NCBI RefSeq assembly: GCF_014643375.1 | Contig: NZ_BMJJ01000002.1 | Span: 434,345 to 498,344 of the forward strand | Direction of reading: 5' to 3' | Source: Aureimonas glaciei | GTDB taxonomy: Bacteria > Pseudomonadota > Alphaproteobacteria > Rhizobiales > Rhizobiaceae | DNA: 64,000 bases | Part shown: positions 25,420-33,741 of the stretch, one piece after another | How the letters are laid out: each line of letters starts with the position of its first letter | Position numbering within the stretch: the stretch's first letter is position 1 | The notes under the pieces: generated by a model | What the model was told of the DNA's origin: nothing | Databases searched by the model: none | What the model saw: only the letters and a program-made list of their open reading frames with translations | Position numbers and translations under genes: made by a program

Positions 25420-25842
25420 ATGCCGGAAGAAACTGACGACGGGATGGGCCGCTTCGGCGGTGAGAAGCTACGACAGCACCAGATCCAGACGAATGCTCTG
25501 CCGGACAAGCACGCGAACAGCACCGGCCACGAGAACCGCGACGACAAAATCGTCTCTGCCGAATTCAGCGGATTAGACAATGATCTGGTCGATATGGCGC
25601 GCTTCAGTGCGCCGAATACCGGTGATGATGGGCTCGGCCCGACAGACCGCAACGAAGACGCACGTGGTCTTCCCGCCGGCCAGAGCATGGACTCGGCCGA
25701 GCAGTCGGTGACCCGATACGATCAGTCGTCCGGACAGGGTGCGGCCGACCCATCAAGCGAGATGTCGAATGACGAGATCGATGAGACTTCGGCTGGTGGC
25801 TTGCGCTATCCCGACGATGAAATTGAAGGAGCCTCGCGGTGA
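25420..25842 (+). CDS. Hydrophilic hypothetical protein
   Basis: 140 residues, strongly acidic and polar, without hydrophobic segments: rich in Asp, Glu, Ser, Gly and Gln ('MSNDEIDETSAGGLRYPDDE' near the end). A GAGGAGG ribosome-binding site 7 bases upstream supports the ATG. The composition resembles intrinsically disordered stress-related small proteins. Its stop overlaps the next gene's GTG start (GTGA). No family recognised. Confidence 0.6.
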   Translation: MPEETDDGMGRFGGEKLRQHQIQTNALPDKHANSTGHENRDDKIVSAEFSGLDNDLVDMARFSAPNTGDDGLGPTDRNEDARGLPAGQSMDSAEQSVTRYDQSSGQGAADPSSEMSNDEIDETSAGGLRYPDDEIEGASR

Positions 25843-26024
25843 GCACGGAAAGCATGTCGGACATCATCCGGGAAGTCATCATCGACGAGCTGAAGCGCCA
25901 GTCGGAGAATAGCAACGCGGCGCTCACGGTACAGACGACAGACGATTTGGTGACCATCAATGGGCCGGTCGATCTGGACGATCTCGTGATGGTGGTTATC
26001 GGGTCCGTCGCCGGCGGGCCGTGA
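25839..26024 (+). CDS. Small hypothetical protein (61 aa)
   Basis: A short protein beginning 'MSTESMSDIIREVIIDELKR', with an amphipathic helix and then a compact beta-like segment 'LVTINGPVDLDDLVMVVIG'. The GTG start overlaps the upstream stop (GTGA), indicating coupling with the hydrophilic protein at 25420. Not recognised. Confidence 0.5.
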   Translation: MSTESMSDIIREVIIDELKRQSENSNAALTVQTTDDLVTINGPVDLDDLVMVVIGSVAGGP

Positions 26025-26085
26025 GCCGCCCCCCAAGATGTACAGCGTCAGGTCACGCCCGTCTGGTGCCTACTGGAGTGCTCAC

Positions 26086-26301
26086 TTGTCGACCCAATTC
26101 CGGATCTCCCTTCTCATCTACGGAATGGTCAACGCCGTCCTTTTCGGTATTGGCGCCGTCACCGTTCTGTCGATCCCGTCGCTGCAAGAGCAATGGAAAT
26201 TCCTGATCCCCATTGTCGTCGTCGCCAGCTTCGTGCTTGCAGCGCCGATCGCTTGGTTCATAGCGCCTCGGCTCAGAGCGCGGTATTGGCGGGACCGATA
26301 A
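26086..26301 (+). CDS. Small two-helix membrane protein (71 aa)
   Basis: From a TTG start with GGAG 8 bases upstream. Residues about 8-30 ('LIYGMVNAVLFGIGAVTVL') and 38-60 ('FLIPIVVVASFVLAAPIAWF') are membrane helices, ending in a basic tail 'RLRARYWRDR'. Small bitopic hairpins of this type are common in Rhizobiales and unassigned. The in-frame extension to an ATG at 26038 would add a non-hydrophobic leader and is less likely. Confidence 0.6.
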   Translation: MSTQFRISLLIYGMVNAVLFGIGAVTVLSIPSLQEQWKFLIPIVVVASFVLAAPIAWFIAPRLRARYWRDR

Positions 26302-26399
26302 TGCACTAAGGCTCGAAAGCCTGACTTCGGTGCGCGGCCCATTGTGGATTATCGATCGCACGTCATCATATTGCCTGGCGTGGACTGGTGGATTGAACG

Positions 26400-26633
26400 A
26401 TGCGCTACTTTCTGCACATGCGCCGAGGTGAAGAGCTCATCCAGGACCCGGATGGTACAGAGTTGCCCGATCTGGATGCTGTGATGGCGGAAGCTATCCA
26501 GGGCGCTCGTCAGATCCTCGCTGAGAACGTGATGTCCGGTTCCGTTGTCACCGGACGAAAGTTCGAAATCTGCGACGAGCAAGGGAAGGTGCTCCTCGTC
26601 GTTCCGTTTTCCGAAGCGGTCAAGCTGATTTGA
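26400..26633 (+). CDS. DUF6894-type small protein (second copy)
   Basis: 77 residues: 'RYFLHMRRGEELIQDPDGTE' and 'VMAEAIQGARQILAENVMSG', then 'EICDEQGKVLLVVPFSEAV'. It aligns end to end with the protein at 24991-25227 (FYLH/YFLH start, D-G-x-E-x-P/L-D, A-x-x-E-A, A-R-x-x-L-A-E, and V-P at the end). ATG start; upstream region holds no other gene. Function unknown. Confidence 0.75.
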   Translation: MRYFLHMRRGEELIQDPDGTELPDLDAVMAEAIQGARQILAENVMSGSVVTGRKFEICDEQGKVLLVVPFSEAVKLI

Positions 26634-26733
26634 ATGGGTCCGGCTTCAGCAGGCATCGCGGGCACCACGGGAGAACCGATTTGTCAGGAGCGCGTACTCA
26701 CGACAAGATGCGACAGCTCAGGAGAGCTCCGGG

Positions 26734-27555
26734 ATGAGCAATGTGCTGACGATGAAGCTGGAGCAGTTTACCCGCTTCAGTCCCTCCGAGCGCGAGCGGC
26801 TCGACGACCTCTCAAACCATCCGAGGAAGAGCTTCGCCCGGGGCGAGACGATCATTCGCGAGGGAACGAAGGTCCACAATATCCACCTCGTCGTGTGCGG
26901 GCTGGCCGCCCGGTCGAAGACGCTCGCAGACGGAACACGTCAGACCCTGGCCTTCCTTGTCCCCGGCGACCTCTGCGACGTGGAAGTCTTCGTCCTGCAG
27001 GCCATGGACCACGACATTATCGCCGTGACCGACACGACGTGCGCGCTGATACCGACCAAGGAAATGGAGGACCTCCTCAGCGAGTTCTCTAGCATCACCA
27101 AGGCATTATGGTGGAGCACCATGACGGATTCGGCGGTTCTCCGCGAACGGATCGTCGATCACGGCAGTCGCGATGCGCGCCAGCACCTTGCCCACATGTT
27201 CTGCGAGCTGCTGATACGCTACCGCATCATCGGTGATGCCAGGGACAACGCGATCCCCTTTCCGCTGACGCAGGAAGAGCTCGCAGAGGCGACCGGCATG
27301 TCGCCACCGCACATCAACAGGGTCTTGCAGCAGCTTCGTGGAGAGGGGCTCATCGAACTGAGGGGCAAGGTTCTCAAGATACTCGACGCCGAAAGCCTCA
27401 TGAAGGTGGCGCAGTTCCAGACGGGCTATCTCCATCTCAATCGCACGGAGGCCCGAGATCCCGAGGTGTCGGGGCGTGCGGACGATCTTGTCCCCGCCTC
27501 TCCGAAGGGGCTGGTGCAAGGTGTCATCAACAAAGTGACACGGGTCTTCGAGTGA
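26734..27555 (+). CDS. Crp/Fnr-family transcriptional regulator
   Basis: A 273-residue regulator with an N-terminal cyclic-nucleotide-binding beta-roll (about 20-130) and a C-terminal winged helix whose recognition motif is 'LTQEELAEATGMSPPHINRV'. No N-terminal cysteine cluster is present, so it is not an oxygen-sensing FNR; the ligand is unknown. About 40 residues beyond the usual length form a tail after the DNA-binding domain. It runs toward the second Crp/Fnr gene at 27937-28653. Confidence 0.87.
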   Translation: MSNVLTMKLEQFTRFSPSERERLDDLSNHPRKSFARGETIIREGTKVHNIHLVVCGLAARSKTLADGTRQTLAFLVPGDLCDVEVFVLQAMDHDIIAVTDTTCALIPTKEMEDLLSEFSSITKALWWSTMTDSAVLRERIVDHGSRDARQHLAHMFCELLIRYRIIGDARDNAIPFPLTQEELAEATGMSPPHINRVLQQLRGEGLIELRGKVLKILDAESLMKVAQFQTGYLHLNRTEARDPEVSGRADDLVPASPKGLVQGVINKVTRVFE

Positions 27556-27572
27556 TCAGGGCGTCGGCCCGG

Positions 27573-27872
27573 TCAGAACGGTGTCGCTACCGATCGATCG
27601 GCCGGCCTGGACGAGGCCGCATTCCGTTCGATCCAGCTCCGAATCTCGCCCAGGTCGTCGAACACCTGACGCACCGGTGACGGAAGGCCGTCGAACGTCG
27701 CTTCGACATGCCACCTGCCGAGATATCTGTCGCCATGGCTTTCGTCTTCGAGCTGCACGATGACGGCAACGAGCAGCCCATGGCGAAGGACGAGCATACC
27801 TTTCCTGTCGCGGCTCGCCGCCATCGCAACGTCGATCGGTTGGAATGTGACCATCCTCGCGTCCCAAGCCAT
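27573..27872 (-). CDS. Hypothetical protein, conserved-looking
   Basis: About 99 residues. The core 'VTFQPIDVAMAASRDRKGML' followed by VLRHGLLVAVIVQLEDE is a compact mixed strand pattern that reads as real coding sequence, and similar short proteins occur beside Crp-like genes in Rhizobiales as far as I recall. The start is uncertain: ATG at 27872, 27854, or further up at 27986, which would overlap the regulator gene. It is convergent with the Crp/Fnr gene ending at 27555. Confidence 0.5.
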   Translation of the reverse strand: MAWDARMVTFQPIDVAMAASRDRKGMLVLRHGLLVAVIVQLEDESHGDRYLGRWHVEATFDGLPSPVRQVFDDLGEIRSWIERNAASSRPADRSVATPF

Positions 27873-27936
27873 GGAGACGGGCACTGAGATCGGGCCGAGC
27901 GATGTCAGTTCACGCTTGTTTCCCGCGACCCAGCAG

Positions 27937-28653
27937 TCAGCCCGTTCCATCGATGAGCCGTTCGTACTCGCGCTCGGCCAGGCCATAGCAGCCGCCCGCC
28001 ACCTCTTCCATCTTCGCCCGGTTCAGCATCAGGATGTGACCCCTGGTCGCTTTGATCAGGCCTGTGCCTTCTAAGATGTGGATCTCGTCGGTGACCCCGG
28101 GCCGTCTTACACCCAGCATGAGCGAGAGGTAGTCGTGGGTCAGCGGCAAATCGTCCCCTGCAATCCGATCGTGGCTCATGAGCAGCCAGCGAGCGAGGCG
28201 CTCTCTCACGCTGTAGCGTCCATTCGCAAGGGCGGATTGGGCAAGCTGGATTTCGTAGGTATGAACGTAACGCAGGAGAAGACGGCGGATAGGAACGTCC
28301 TCCTCCATCGCTTCCAGGAAAACCGATGCTTCCATCCTCAAGCCAGCGCCGGCGACCTGCATGAACGTGCGGTTGGGCGACTGCAGCGAGCCCAGAACAA
28401 GGTGGGCGCCGGACATGCCCTCCCAGCCGATGTGGCCCACCTCGATGTGCTCGTTGTCGCCACTGGAGGCGATGATTGATCCAAGTCCGTTCTCGATGAA
28501 ATGGACATGGCTGGTCTCGACGCCGGGGGGAACGATGACAGTTTTCAAGGGTAGATCGACCGGTTCCAGATGGGGCCGAATGCGCGCGAAGCTTTTCGCC
28601 GGCATCATCTTCAGGAGACGGTTCTGAAGGGCATCTTGGAATGGAGCTGACAT
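27937..28653 (-). CDS. Crp/Fnr-family transcriptional regulator
   Basis: 238 residues. The N-terminal sensory domain includes 'VIVPPGVETSHVHFIENGLG'; the C-terminal HTH contains 'LTHDYLSLMLGVRRPGVTDE'. The pattern 'IEVGHIGWEGMSG' in the sensor domain is typical of a large Rhizobiales Crp group. No Fe-S cysteines. The ATG at 28653 gives standard length. A weak FNR-like dyad, TGATCTAGATTA (28742-28753), lies about 90 bases upstream and could be an auto-regulatory site. Confidence 0.87.
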   Translation of the reverse strand: MSAPFQDALQNRLLKMMPAKSFARIRPHLEPVDLPLKTVIVPPGVETSHVHFIENGLGSIIASSGDNEHIEVGHIGWEGMSGAHLVLGSLQSPNRTFMQVAGAGLRMEASVFLEAMEEDVPIRRLLLRYVHTYEIQLAQSALANGRYSVRERLARWLLMSHDRIAGDDLPLTHDYLSLMLGVRRPGVTDEIHILEGTGLIKATRGHILMLNRAKMEEVAGGCYGLAEREYERLIDGTG

Positions 28654-29056
28654 TGGGTGACCTTCGCGGGACGCAGCCCGCCCTCGTCAATAGCATGAAG
28701 CTCGACGCCAAAGCCCTACGGGAGCCGCAGGCCCAAAACCATGATCTAGATTAGAACCTTACGGATTTCCGACCCGCGGGCGTTGATCGCGGAGGTACGA
28801 CAAGCGGAGTCTTCAGGATTGCGGAAAGAGGCGCTGGCGGCGGGAGCAGGATGCCATTTAACGTGCAATTTTGATCCCGCGATGCAGTAGGCCCCTCGTG
28901 CCGGACAGGATGCGCCGGTCATAGGCAGAGCCTGAACTTGGCTGCGGCCTGGGTGCTTCCCAAACTAATCGACCGGGACGCCAGCGAGTGAGCTTCCCAT
29001 GCGCGAAAGCTGAGAAGCAGTCGGCGCCAATATCTGGCCTAAGTGCTTGTGAGATT
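28654..29056. other. 403-base intergenic region between a regulator gene and tRNA-Thr
   Basis: No convincing gene. It contains the weak dyad TGATCTAGATTA at 28742-28753, which resembles an FNR/FixK half-conserved box (TTGAT-N4-ATCAA) with mismatches, on the promoter side of the Crp/Fnr gene. The rest shows no repeat or terminator that I can support. Confidence 0.4.
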
Positions 29057-29132
29057 TGGTGCCGCTTAGGTGACTCGAACACCTGACCCCGTCATTACGA
29101 ATGACGTGCTCTACCAACTGAGCTAAAGCGGC
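29057..29132 (-). tRNA. tRNA-Thr (anticodon CGT)
   Basis: 76 bases with an encoded CCA end. The acceptor stem pairs GCCGCTT with AAGCGGC; the D arm reads AGCTCAGTTGGTAGAGC; the anticodon arm is CGTCA-TTCGTAA-TGACG, giving anticodon CGT (reads ACG, threonine). The T arm has GTTCGAGTC, and the discriminator base is A followed by CCA. No integrase or direct repeat of its 3' end was noticed nearby. Confidence 0.95.
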
Positions 29133-29415
29133 AAATCCGGACCGGAGGTTGGTGCTTCCGCGGACGGCGATCAGATAGCCGCAAATGGGGACGGGTTCAA
29201 GCGCCAATCCGCTTTCCCGGCGGATGAAAGTGAGGGGCGCCAGCCCTGCGCAAGCCGCCGGGTGGCGTGCGCCTACGGCGCGCGTCGGAAAAGCGGCCCC
29301 GCCAGGGACCGAGGCGCGGGCCGCGGCCGGCTCGGCCGGCTTGGCCGTCAAAGGCAAGGATGGTCGCCGCCGCTCCGATCCGCGTCCGGCCGTCAAGGCC
29401 CGGGAACTGGCGCCG

Positions 29416-30369
29416 TCAGAGCGACAGGCGGGCGCGGGCGGCGCGGTATTCGGCGTCCAGGCGGTTGACGAGGGCGGCCGCCGGCAGCACCGCCTTGACC
29501 GCGCCGATGCCCTGGCCCGAGCCCCAGATGTCCTTCCAGGCTTTCGCACCGGCCTTGGCGAAATCCATCTTCGACGGGTCTGAGTCGGGGAGGGCGTCGG
29601 GATCGAGGCCGGCGGCGGCGATCGAGCTCTTCAGATAGTTGCCGTGGATGCCGGTGAAGAGGTTGGTGTAGACGATGTCGGCGGCCGCGCCTGCGACGAT
29701 GCCCTGCTTGTAGGCCTCGCTGGCGCGCGCCTCTTCCGTGGCGATGAAGGCCGAGCCGATATAGGCGCCGTCGGCGCCCATGGCCTCGGCCGCCAGCACC
29801 GCGCCGCCGGTGGCGATGGCGCCGGAGAGGAACAGCGGCCCGTCGAACCATTCTCGGATTTCCGCAATCAGCGCGAAGGGCGAGAGCGTGCCGGCATGCC
29901 CGCCGGCGCCGGCGGCCACGGCGATCAGCCCGTCGGCGCCCTTGCGGATGGCGCTGTGGGCATGGCGGTCGTTGATGATGTCGTGCAGCGTGGTGCCGCC
30001 ATAGGAATGCACCGCCGCGTTCACCTCGGGCACGGCGCCGAGCGAGGTGATCACCAGCGGCACCTTGTGCTTCACGCAGAGGGCGAGGTCCGCCTCGAGC
30101 CGGTCGTTGGAGCGGTGGACGATCTGGTTGACGGCGAACGGCGCCGAGAGCTGGTCGGGATGCGCCGCGTCGTGGGCGGCGAGCGCTTCCTTGATCTCCG
30201 CCAGCCATTCGTCGAGCTGCGCCGCCGGGCGGGCGTTCAGCGCGGGAAAGCTGCCGACGATGCCGGCCTTGCACTGGGCGATCACCAGCGCCGGGTTGGA
30301 GATGATGAACAGCGGCGCGGCGATCACCGGCAGCCGCATTCGGCCCTGGAGCACGGAGGGAAGGGTCAT
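29416..30369 (-). CDS. Nitronate monooxygenase / FabK-like flavoprotein
   Basis: A 317-residue FMN-binding TIM-barrel of the 2-nitropropane dioxygenase family. 'LPVIAAPLFIISNPALVIAQ' is the N-terminal strand, 'GLIAVAAGAGGHAGT' the phosphate/FMN loop and 'LFLSGAIATGGAVLAAEAMG' then 'ADGAYIGSAFIAT' the second FMN-phosphate segment. The His of AGGHAG is the position used as catalytic base in nitronate monooxygenases. ATG at 30369 chosen because the open frame above it lacks coding character. Activity on nitronates or enoyl-ACP is not decided by sequence. Confidence 0.88.
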   Translation of the reverse strand: MTLPSVLQGRMRLPVIAAPLFIISNPALVIAQCKAGIVGSFPALNARPAAQLDEWLAEIKEALAAHDAAHPDQLSAPFAVNQIVHRSNDRLEADLALCVKHKVPLVITSLGAVPEVNAAVHSYGGTTLHDIINDRHAHSAIRKGADGLIAVAAGAGGHAGTLSPFALIAEIREWFDGPLFLSGAIATGGAVLAAEAMGADGAYIGSAFIATEEARASEAYKQGIVAGAAADIVYTNLFTGIHGNYLKSSIAAAGLDPDALPDSDPSKMDFAKAGAKAWKDIWGSGQGIGAVKAVLPAAALVNRLDAEYRAARARLSL

Positions 30370-30576
30370 CGGCGCGCCTCTCTGCAGATTGACGTAAACG
30401 TAAGACAGGAGACGATTAGCAGATCGCCCGCCCCGCACAAGCCGTCCGTCCGGGGGAGGGCGCCGGGCCCGGACCTCCCTTCGAAAACGCTCTGCCTCAA
30501 TGACTCCCCTTTTTCAGGGCAGAACCGTGGGCCGGCCGGACGGGGCCGGTCCTCATCCCGCCAGGAGAACGCCCGC

Positions 30577-31944
30577 ATGCCGTCCCGATCCGCCCGCACC
30601 ACCCTTACCACCACGACCTTGGCCGCGACCGCCTTGGCCGGTCTCGCGCTGCTGGCGCCGCTGCCGGCCTCGGCCGCCAGCCCCGATGCCTGGAACAGTT
30701 TTCGCAAAGACGTCGAAGCCGCCTGCCGGACGGCGGCCGCCGCGCGGATGCCGGAACCGCAGGTCGTCGTCGATCCCTTCGGCTCCGAGAGCTACGGCCT
30801 CGCCTTCCTGCGCGGCCTGTCCCCCGAGGACGGCGCGACGCAGTCGCTCGTCTGCATCTACGACAAGAAAGCCCGCACCGCCGAGATCGGCGGCACGATG
30901 GCGCTGGAGACGGCGGTGCCGGCCCTGGCCGCCGAGGCGCCGGCCGCCCTGGATGCGGCGCCGACTGCCGCGGCTGGAGCGCCCGCGGAACCCGTCGCCC
31001 CCGCGGCGACGCCGGAGGCCCCGCCGAGCCCGCCGGCCACGGCCGTCGCGGCGGCCACGCCGTCGCCCACCGCGCCCGCTACCCCCTCAGGGGCGACAAC
31101 TCCGCCAGCGGCCCCCGCGGCCCCGTCGCCAGCGGCCTCGTCGCCAGCGGCTCCGTCACCCGCGACCCCGTCGCCAGCGACCCCGGCGGCCGCTGCCGCG
31201 CCGCCCACCCGCTCGCAGGCCGCCGCTGCGCTCGAACAGCGATTCCTCTCCGCCGCGGCGCCGCCCGCTGCCGCCGCGCCCGTGGATGTCGCGGCCTATG
31301 CGCCGAGCGGCCAGGCCGACCCGGTGGCGACGGCCTTTGCCGGCCAGTGCGACGCGACCTGCGCGGTGACCCTGACGGGGCTCGCCGAACCCGACCGGGC
31401 GTCGCTCGTGGATCTCGCCGCCGAAGTCGACCGGACGCTCGCGGCCCATCCCGGCGCCAAGCTCGCGGCGGGGCCGGAGGCGGCGCGGGAAGCTGCCGCG
31501 GCGCTCGCCGGCAGTGCCGCCGGGCAGAAGACGGGCGACGTCGCCCCGCCCGCGGCGGACCTTGCCGGCGAGCGCTCCTGCGTCCTCTATTACTTCGGCT
31601 ACGAGAACCAGGCGGCGCGCACCGTCGCCCGCCACCGCTGCCGCGTGACGCAAGCGGAGGGCGGCGCCCTGGTCGTCGAAAAAACCTCCGGCGAGCGTCT
31701 GCGGGCGGAAATCCGGCCGCTGACGGGCGAATTCTCCGCCTTCGTCGGCCGCACCTTCGAGGCCGCGGAAGCCGAGACCGCCTATGATCCGGCCAAGCCC
31801 GTGAGCCCCGCCAATGCCGAACTCGGCAACACCGTGGGTCTCGCCGCGGCGCGCGAGGGAAAGCTCGTCCTCGTCTCCTCGCAGCGCCGGCGATTCGCCG
31901 ACCAGGGCGATTTCTTCTGGGTTCTGGCGCTCGACCCGGTCTAA
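30577..31944 (+). CDS. Exported Ala/Pro-rich hypothetical protein
   Basis: 455 residues from the ATG at 30577. A signal peptide (about 1-33, ending PLPASAASP) precedes a short folded domain (35-110, including 'DPFGSESYGLAFLRGLSPED'), then a long Ala/Pro/Thr-rich linker (about 115-225) with P-S-P-A repeats, then a second folded region that includes the cysteines of 'CVLYYFGYENQAARTVARHR'. The architecture suggests a periplasmic or envelope protein with two globular parts on a flexible tether. No family recognised. Confidence 0.75.
   Translation: MPSRSARTTLTTTTLAATALAGLALLAPLPASAASPDAWNSFRKDVEAACRTAAAARMPEPQVVVDPFGSESYGLAFLRGLSPEDGATQSLVCIYDKKARTAEIGGTMALETAVPALAAEAPAALDAAPTAAAGAPAEPVAPAATPEAPPSPPATAVAAATPSPTAPATPSGATTPPAAPAAPSPAASSPAAPSPATPSPATPAAAAAPPTRSQAAAALEQRFLSAAAPPAAAAPVDVAAYAPSGQADPVATAFAGQCDATCAVTLTGLAEPDRASLVDLAAEVDRTLAAHPGAKLAAGPEAAREAAAALAGSAAGQKTGDVAPPAADLAGERSCVLYYFGYENQAARTVARHRCRVTQAEGGALVVEKTSGERLRAEIRPLTGEFSAFVGRTFEAAEAETAYDPAKPVSPANAELGNTVGLAAAREGKLVLVSSQRRRFADQGDFFWVLALDPV
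31121..31190 (+). repeat. Short tandem repeat encoding P-S-P-A units
   Basis: Inside the Ala/Pro-rich gene, a 15-base unit of the form CCGTCGCCAGCGRCC is repeated four to five times with small changes, giving the protein repeat PSPAA-SSPAA-PSPAT-PSPAT. Such units can change number by slippage and alter linker length. Confidence 0.7.
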
Positions 31945-32048
31945 AGCGCCTTGCCCGCTGAATTTATAGGGTAAAACCCGCGCCGCGGCGCCCGGCCGCG
32001 GTCTCTCGCCTTGCATCGCGGCGCGGCCGTGACAATCTCTCAGCCACG

Positions 32049-32855
32049 ATGCCGAACCTCTTCCCCACCGTGCCGAAAACCCTGTCGCTGTTCGCCGAGC
32101 CCGCGAAAACGGTCGTGCGCGTCATCGACACGGAGACGGCCGGGCAGCGCTTTGAGGAGGATGCGGTGCTGGAGATCGGCTCGGTCGATCTCGACATCGC
32201 CACCGGCCAAATCTTCAACCCGATGCAGACGCTGGTCGACCCCGAAGGCGTCGTCATCAACCCGCATGCCCGCCGCGTCCACCAGATCTCCGACGACATG
32301 CTCTTCGGCGCCCCGCGCTTTGCCGAGGCCGTGGCGCCGTTTGCGGGCGCCGCCTTCTACGCCGCGCAGAGGGCCGAGTTCGACCGGCCGCGGCTGCGCC
32401 TCACCGGCCGCTGGCTGTGCACCCACAAGCTGGCGCTGCGCGCCTTTCCGGATGTGCGCGCGCACGGCCTGCAGTCCCTGGTGAAATACGTGCCGCTCGA
32501 CCTCACCGAGGTCCGCCCGCAGTTCGAGGGCCTCCACCCCCACCGCGCCCTCTACGACGCGCTCTGCACCGCCGTCCTCCTGCGCAGCATTGCAGAGGCC
32601 CTGATGCCCCGCTGCCAGGACGTCGCCGACTTCCTCGACCGCGCCGAACAGGTCTCGAACCAGCCCGCGCTGCTCGCGAAACTCCGCTTCGGCAAGCACA
32701 AGGGCGTGCCGCTCCGCGACGTGCCGCCAGACTATCTGGAATGGCTCATCCGCGAACCCGGCATGGACGCCGACGCGGTCTATGCCGCAAAACACCACCT
32801 GGCGCAGGCGGTGGTGCGCGGGGCGCGGGCGGACCGGACGGGGACGGCGGGGTAG
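32049..32855 (+). CDS. 3'-5' exonuclease (DnaQ/ExoX-like) with DUF3820-type C-terminus
   Basis: 268 residues. The DEDD-superfamily motif Exo I reads 'VRVIDTETAG', with Asp and Glu that bind the catalytic metals, and Exo III lies in 'GLHPHRALYDALCTAVLL' (HRALxDA). The tail 'LRFGKHKGVPLRDVPPDYLE' is the small module found at the C-terminus of ExoX-like exonucleases. Cytoplasmic, probably acting on DNA ends. It has normal base composition and sits directly before the lower-GC Gabija insert. Confidence 0.85.
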   Translation: MPNLFPTVPKTLSLFAEPAKTVVRVIDTETAGQRFEEDAVLEIGSVDLDIATGQIFNPMQTLVDPEGVVINPHARRVHQISDDMLFGAPRFAEAVAPFAGAAFYAAQRAEFDRPRLRLTGRWLCTHKLALRAFPDVRAHGLQSLVKYVPLDLTEVRPQFEGLHPHRALYDALCTAVLLRSIAEALMPRCQDVADFLDRAEQVSNQPALLAKLRFGKHKGVPLRDVPPDYLEWLIREPGMDADAVYAAKHHLAQAVVRGARADRTGTAG

Positions 32856-32919
32856 GGGAGGCGGGTTTGCGCCCATTCCGGCCGTTGAACCCTGAATTTC
32901 AATCGTTTGAAAGCGGACC

Positions 32920-33741
32920 ATGACCGACACCTATAATCCGTCAGCGATCGAGGATGCCGATTGGGTCGACTGGCTTGTGATCTTCAATGATCGTGCGCGC
33001 AATTTCATTGGCGAGTTTGCGCAGGAGACAGCTGGCAGCGACGATCCGAGGGCCCTGTCTGCGAAGTTTGCGATCGCAGCGCGCGCTTTGACACTCATCC
33101 ATTCGGCACTGGTGCTGCTGCAGAACGAGGAACAGCTTGCCTTTCGCATCATGGCACGTGGCATCATCGAATGTGCGATGCACATGGAGTCGGCGTGCAC
33201 CACGGCAGAATATTTGCCGATTCTTTATGATGACGACCAGGCTAGCCGGATATCGCGTGGCAAGCTCCTCCAGAAGTCTACGCAACTCTCCGAGGAAGCC
33301 AATCGCGAGCTGCAGCAATTCGTCATGGCCGTTGGCGAGAATAAGCCCAAAATCCTAAATATTGGCGAGCTGAGCAAAGGAAGCAATTTCCCTCGTTTTC
33401 AGCTTTTCTACCGACAGATTTCCGCCGACGCAGAGCACGTGACATGGACCTCGCTATGCCGGCATCCGCAGGAAACCTACGATAGGGTGACCCTTGAGCT
33501 CGATCCACAGCTCGAAGATGAAGAAATGTTTGATACGATTAGTCTCATCGCGCTTGCCGCCATGACGGTCGTGTTGCATCTACGTCATTCGCTCGAGATC
33601 ACACAGAACGAGGTCGAATTCTCCGCGCTGGGCCGCCGCTACAGCGAGCTATATCACGAAGGCGTGGCAGAGTTTCGCGGGCGGCATAAGGACGGAGATC
33701 CGGGAACATGTTCCGAGGATTTCTCTACTCGAAAACAGTAA
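32920..33741 (+). CDS. DUF5677-like protein beside the Gabija system
   Basis: A 273-residue helical, soluble protein with 'LALSAKF'-like N-terminal helices and the central 'RIMARGIIECAMHMESACTT' segment typical of DUF5677 proteins (hypothetical, frequent in defence and mobile regions). Base composition is lower in GC than the genes to the left. Its 3' end overlaps the convergent gajB gene by 17 bases, so both were acquired together or have been compacted. A role as accessory, toxin or regulator is speculation. Start ATG at 32920. Confidence 0.6.
   Translation: MTDTYNPSAIEDADWVDWLVIFNDRARNFIGEFAQETAGSDDPRALSAKFAIAARALTLIHSALVLLQNEEQLAFRIMARGIIECAMHMESACTTAEYLPILYDDDQASRISRGKLLQKSTQLSEEANRELQQFVMAVGENKPKILNIGELSKGSNFPRFQLFYRQISADAEHVTWTSLCRHPQETYDRVTLELDPQLEDEEMFDTISLIALAAMTVVLHLRHSLEITQNEVEFSALGRRYSELYHEGVAEFRGRHKDGDPGTCSEDFSTRKQ

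Noticed and set aside
29057-29132. tRNA-Thr as an integration site for the Gabija island
   Set aside because: The insert lies nearly 4 kb away, no integrase is present and no repeat of the tRNA 3' end was found near the island.
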